Source: CAZBWE01 sp964495465 (GTDB taxonomy: Bacteria > Planctomycetota > Phycisphaerae > Sedimentisphaerales > Anaerobacaceae). Taken from it: a DNA stretch of 44,635 nucleotides. Location: NCBI GenBank assembly GCA_964495465.1, contig CAZBWE010000008.1, forward strand, positions 1 through 44,635, read 5' to 3'. A program made the position numbers and the translations under genes. Shown piece after piece: positions 41,959 to 44,635 of the stretch (positions are counted from its first letter, which is position 1; every line of letters begins with the position of its first letter). The notes beneath the pieces were generated by a model. That model was not told the DNA's origin and searched no databases. It saw only the letters and a list, made by a program, of their open reading frames with translations.

Positions 41959-41983
41959 TTTTGTGTCTTGGTGTCTTTGTGGC
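41959..41983. repeat. Right-end inverted copy of the CACGAAG-type word
   Basis: TTTTGTGTCTTGGTGTCTTTGTGGC is the inverted form of the left repeat word AGCCACGAAGACACAAAGGC with a few mismatches. It ends 13 bases before the rnfB start, next to AGAGAG, the rnfB ribosome-binding site. Confidence 0.7.
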
Positions 41984-41996
41984 AGAGAGATAAACA

Positions 41997-42860
41997 ATGG
42001 TTTTAGCTGATATACTTCAACTGTGGGATAGTGCTTGGCCGGCAGGGCTGACGATGTTAGGTCTGGGAAGCGGCTTTGCAGTTGTGCTTTTGATTGCCAG
42101 CGAAAAACTCAAGGTCAAGGTTGACCCTAAAGTCGAGCAGGTCCACCAGGTGCTGCCAAACCTTGATTGCGGAGCGTGCGGCTTCGCCGGCTGCGGGCAA
42201 TATGCCAAAGCTGTTATTGAAAATCCCGGCGAACTGCTCGGCAAGTGCGCGCCGGGAGGGCCACAAACAGCAAATAAAATCGCAGGTATATTGAATTTGC
42301 AAATCAGCGAAACCGGTCCGCAGCATAGACCAGTTGTGCACTGCCGGGCGCACACCGCTGATAAAACCTACTACGCAACATATCAGGGCATACAAACCTG
42401 TCTGTCTGCGAATGCCTTAGCCAACGTGCAGGCGTGCAACTTCGGTTGTCTCGGCTTCGGGGACTGCTTAAGGGTGTGTAAATTCGATGCGCTGCACATC
42501 GTCGATGGACTTGCTGTAATCGATTACGAGAAGTGCACGGGCTGCGGCGCCTGCTCGAAGGCCTGTCCCAGAAACCTCATCGAAATGATACCGTTCTCGC
42601 AGGAAAATATGATGGTCGTGGCGTGCAATAGCAAAGAGACCGGCAAAAGCACTCGCACGATGTGCAAGGTCGGCTGTATCGGATGTGGTATCTGTGCAAA
42701 ACAAAGCGAGATGTTTATAGTTAAAGATAATCTGGCTCACATAGATTATGGAAAATATGAGATAAATGACAAGGCCGAAGCAGCGATGCAAAAATGCCCG
42801 ACCGGGGTCATAGTTTTTAGAGGTAAATCTGCCGTTGACGAAAAAAGAGGCGAAGATTAA
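41997..42860 (+). CDS. rnfB: Rnf complex subunit RnfB
   Basis: A 287-residue iron-sulfur subunit that accepts electrons from ferredoxin. It has an N-terminal membrane helix (LTMLGLGSGFAVVLLIA), then a 4Fe-4S domain with Cys58, Cys61, Cys66 and Cys84 (CGACGFAGCGQYA ... KCAPGG). Further cysteine clusters follow (CNFGCLGFGDCLRVCKF, CTGCGACSKACP, CKVGCIGCGICAK). AGAGAG precedes the ATG. It is separated from rnfA by the GxxExxY element; whether it is still read from the rnfC promoter depends on read-through, and no terminator is visible in the insert. Confidence 0.95.
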   Translation: MVLADILQLWDSAWPAGLTMLGLGSGFAVVLLIASEKLKVKVDPKVEQVHQVLPNLDCGACGFAGCGQYAKAVIENPGELLGKCAPGGPQTANKIAGILNLQISETGPQHRPVVHCRAHTADKTYYATYQGIQTCLSANALANVQACNFGCLGFGDCLRVCKFDALHIVDGLAVIDYEKCTGCGACSKACPRNLIEMIPFSQENMMVVACNSKETGKSTRTMCKVGCIGCGICAKQSEMFIVKDNLAHIDYGKYEINDKAEAAMQKCPTGVIVFRGKSAVDEKRGED

Positions 42861-42870
42861 GAAATCATAT

Positions 42871-43929
42871 TTACTTTATGTATTTTCCTGCACCGGAAGT
42901 TTTGATTATTTTATTCTGCGATGTGATTAAAATTGCTTGGGTTTGAGGGATTGTTTTAATAAGAGCAAGGCCTTTGTCAGAGCCGAGGACGCTGACGGCT
43001 GTAGCCAGGGCATCGGTGTCGATGGCATTTTTAGAAATTATCGTTATACTTGCTAAGCCCTGTGCACTTTCTCCCGTCTGACGATTAATAATGTGGCTGA
43101 ATCTCTTGCCATCAATCAAGGCGAATCTTCTGTAACCGCCGCTGGTAGCAACAGCATCATCAGTCAATTTCAAAACCAGTAAAGGCATACCTGTCCCGAC
43201 AGGGAAATCGGAAATCGGAAATCGGAAATCGGAATTTTCATTAGGGTCTTGCAGGCCTATGAGCCAGAATTTTTTGCCTGATGGCCGCCCAAAACATCGA
43301 ATATCACCTCCGATATCGACCATACCACCGATTGCACCGGTAGTTTGCATTGCTTCAATTGCCTTATCGATTGCATAGCCCTTTGCTATACCGCCTAAGT
43401 CTATTCTCATACCATCAACCGCAAATCGAGCGGTCATTTGGTTGGCATCGAGAATGAGTTTTTCGTAACCGACCTTCGAGCGGGCAACAGAAAGCTCATC
43501 TTCGGAAGGGACGGAGTTAGCTTCGGCTGCCAGACGCCAGATGTCAACCAACGGGCCTACTGTAACATCAAAGGCACCATCAGAAAGCTCGCTGAACTCA
43601 ATAGATTTCTGCAGGACATCGAATGTTGATTGGCTGACTTCGACCGGCTGATGAAATGCCTCTTTATTTACCCTGCTTATCTCTGAATCATCCTTATAGT
43701 CGCTCATCAGGTCGTCAACTCTGTTAATTTTAATAAAGGCGGCCTCGATGGATTCCTGGGCGGTTTTTGAATTCTCCGCTACGACAACAACGCGGGCAAA
43801 TGTGCCCATGACCGGTCTATAGCCGCTATCAAGCTGAACAGGACGGCATGGCCTAAAAAAGAAATATAAAAGCACAAACAAAATGACAGCAATAACTGCA
43901 ATTGCAATATGTTTACTTTCCTTATTCAT
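42871..43929 (-). CDS. apbE: FAD:protein FMN transferase ApbE
   Basis: A 352-residue membrane-anchored flavinyltransferase that transfers FMN from FAD to Thr of RnfD and RnfG, facing the periplasm. The N-terminus is a membrane anchor (HIAIAVIAVILFVLLYFFF). PVMGTFARVVV, GGIAKGYAID, VDIGGDIRCFG and TDALATAVSVLG are the family landmarks. It converges with rnfB, consistent with servicing the Rnf complex. Residues near NENSDFRFPISDFPVG come from a heptanucleotide repeat and look like an in-frame insert in a variable loop. I chose the ATG at 43929, preceded by AAGGA; the ATG at 43983 is less likely. Confidence 0.93.
   Translation of the reverse strand: MNKESKHIAIAVIAVILFVLLYFFFRPCRPVQLDSGYRPVMGTFARVVVVAENSKTAQESIEAAFIKINRVDDLMSDYKDDSEISRVNKEAFHQPVEVSQSTFDVLQKSIEFSELSDGAFDVTVGPLVDIWRLAAEANSVPSEDELSVARSKVGYEKLILDANQMTARFAVDGMRIDLGGIAKGYAIDKAIEAMQTTGAIGGMVDIGGDIRCFGRPSGKKFWLIGLQDPNENSDFRFPISDFPVGTGMPLLVLKLTDDAVATSGGYRRFALIDGKRFSHIINRQTGESAQGLASITIISKNAIDTDALATAVSVLGSDKGLALIKTIPQTQAILITSQNKIIKTSGAGKYIK
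43203..43234. repeat. Heptanucleotide tandem repeat inside apbE
   Basis: The plus strand has four perfect consecutive copies of GGAAATC (43203-43230) and a partial fifth (to 43234). It is translated inside apbE. Because the unit is not a multiple of three, adding or losing one copy would shift the apbE frame. Confidence 0.9.
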
Positions 43930-43997
43930 ACCAATCCTTTCAACAAGTAAAACAATAATAAATAGAAAATGAGCGATAATCAAATTATAATGCTGGT

Positions 43998-44635
43998 ATG
44001 AGCGAAAGAAAAATGACGATATTGGCTGAACGCGTTGAGCAGGAGTTTCTGCCCTTTGTCCGCAGGCCGGGCAGGTATATCGGCGGCGAGATAAATCAAA
44101 TCAAAAAAGACCTTGCGCAATGCGGCCTGACGGTGGCGCTATGCTTTCCGGATGTTTACGAAGTTGCAATGAGCTATACGGGCCTGGCGATTATCTATGA
44201 TATCCTCAATAAAATTGAAGACGTGGCGGCAGAGCGGGTCTTTGCACCGTGGATTGATGCCGAAAAAATCCTGCGGGACAAAAATATTTCTCTTTTCAGC
44301 TTGGAGTCCAGGGCGGCGCTGAAGGATTTCGATATAGTCGGCTTTAGCCTGACGAATGAGCTTTGCTATACGAATGTGCTTAATATGCTCGAGCTTGGCG
44401 GAATCAATATCCGAAGCGCCAATCGGGGTGAAGATGAGCCATTGGTCGTAGCGGGTGGTGGAATGGCAAATTGCTGCGAGCCGATGGCCGAGTTTATCGA
44501 CCTGTTCGTCCTGGGTGAGTGCGAAGAGGCGATAGTCGAGCTGGTAAAGCTCGTTAAGGAAATGAGAAGAAAAGGGTCGAGGAAAAAAGATATACTGTCG
44601 AAGATTTCGCGGACATTTGACTGGGCATACGTGCC
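43998..44635 (+). CDS. Radical SAM protein, TIGR03960-like, N-terminal part
   Basis: An open frame from the ATG at 43998 to the window edge, 212 complete codons. It has the N-terminal B12-binding-like region of TIGR03960-type radical SAM proteins: GRYIGGEIN, ALCFPDVYEVAMSYTGLAII, FAPWID, GFSLTNELCYTNVLNMLELG, VVAGGGMANCCEPMAEFIDL and LGECEEA. The radical SAM cysteine motif must lie beyond the edge. These proteins are often followed by a DUF2344 partner. The apbE start lies 68 bases away on the opposite strand, so the two are divergent. Confidence 0.85.
   Translation, partial: MSERKMTILAERVEQEFLPFVRRPGRYIGGEINQIKKDLAQCGLTVALCFPDVYEVAMSYTGLAIIYDILNKIEDVAAERVFAPWIDAEKILRDKNISLFSLESRAALKDFDIVGFSLTNELCYTNVLNMLELGGINIRSANRGEDEPLVVAGGGMANCCEPMAEFIDLFVLGECEEAIVELVKLVKEMRRKGSRKKDILSKISRTFDWAYV

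Larger units (their letters stand above)
41445..41983 (+). mobile_element. Candidate cassette: repeats plus GxxExxY gene
   Basis: Left end: tandem 43-bp units beginning AGCCACGAAGACACAAAGGC. Right end: TTTTGTGTCTTGGTGTCTTTGTGGC, whose reverse complement begins GCCACAAAGACACCAAGACA. The two ends are thus inverted copies of one word. A single GxxExxY gene lies between them. The element interrupts the rnfA-rnfB junction, the place where no other rnf cluster gene would be expected. No transposase is present, so mobility is inferred. Confidence 0.55.

Overview
The window looks like chromosomal DNA from a free-living planctomycete of the class Phycisphaerae, probably near Sedimentisphaerales. This is inferred from family style, not from a database search. 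The main clues are a pseudopilin with a C-terminal H-X9-DG motif, a huge secreted C25-type peptidase ending in a planctomycete dockerin-like tail, an M16 peptidase pair, and an rnf cluster beside apbE. The DNA is gene-dense with moderate GC. No tRNA, rRNA, CRISPR array, prophage or classical transposase was seen.

Layout. 1-526: a gene tail with its terminator, then a gene-free stretch. 527-12.6 kb, all on the minus strand: hisF, a small membrane protein, a gene-poor gap with a GC-rich palindromic block, a pseudopilin with a perfect consensus promoter, an active/inactive pair of M16 peptidases, a GspB/PilP-like protein, a zinc-ribbon membrane protein, smc, and a FlgI-like lipoprotein with HEAT repeats inserted in it. 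12.7-24.3 kb: a carbohydrate/outer-membrane region with a GH127/GH146 enzyme, yjbQ, three consecutive TonB-dependent receptors and a GH39 enzyme. A 255-bp near-perfect direct repeat (the 5' part of yjbQ plus its upstream DNA) brackets the first receptor. 24.4-29.3 kb: glyA, a NUDIX-like protein, an SPFH protein, a cold-shock gene with a long leader, and a degenerate Gfo/Idh/MocA protein. 29.3-36.3 kb: the 1480-residue C25-type peptidase, a zinc-ribbon membrane protein with a perfect consensus promoter, an SGNH esterase lipoprotein and an M48 metallopeptidase lipoprotein.

36.3-43.9 kb is an energy-conservation module: two small membrane proteins, then rnfC-D-G-E-A, a cassette-like element carrying a GxxExxY (PD-(D/E)XK) gene, rnfB, and a convergent apbE. 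ApbE should attach FMN to RnfD and RnfG, so the module is functionally coherent. The window ends inside a radical-SAM gene of the TIGR03960 type.

The observations most worth a second look are: the GxxExxY cassette bounded by inverted repeat-like ends inside the rnf operon; the yjbQ-fragment duplication around one TonB receptor; the FlgI-HEAT lipoprotein with no flagellar genes nearby; the receptor trio between two glycoside hydrolases, which may be a SusD-less glycan-uptake locus; and a heptanucleotide repeat inside apbE that could shift frame.
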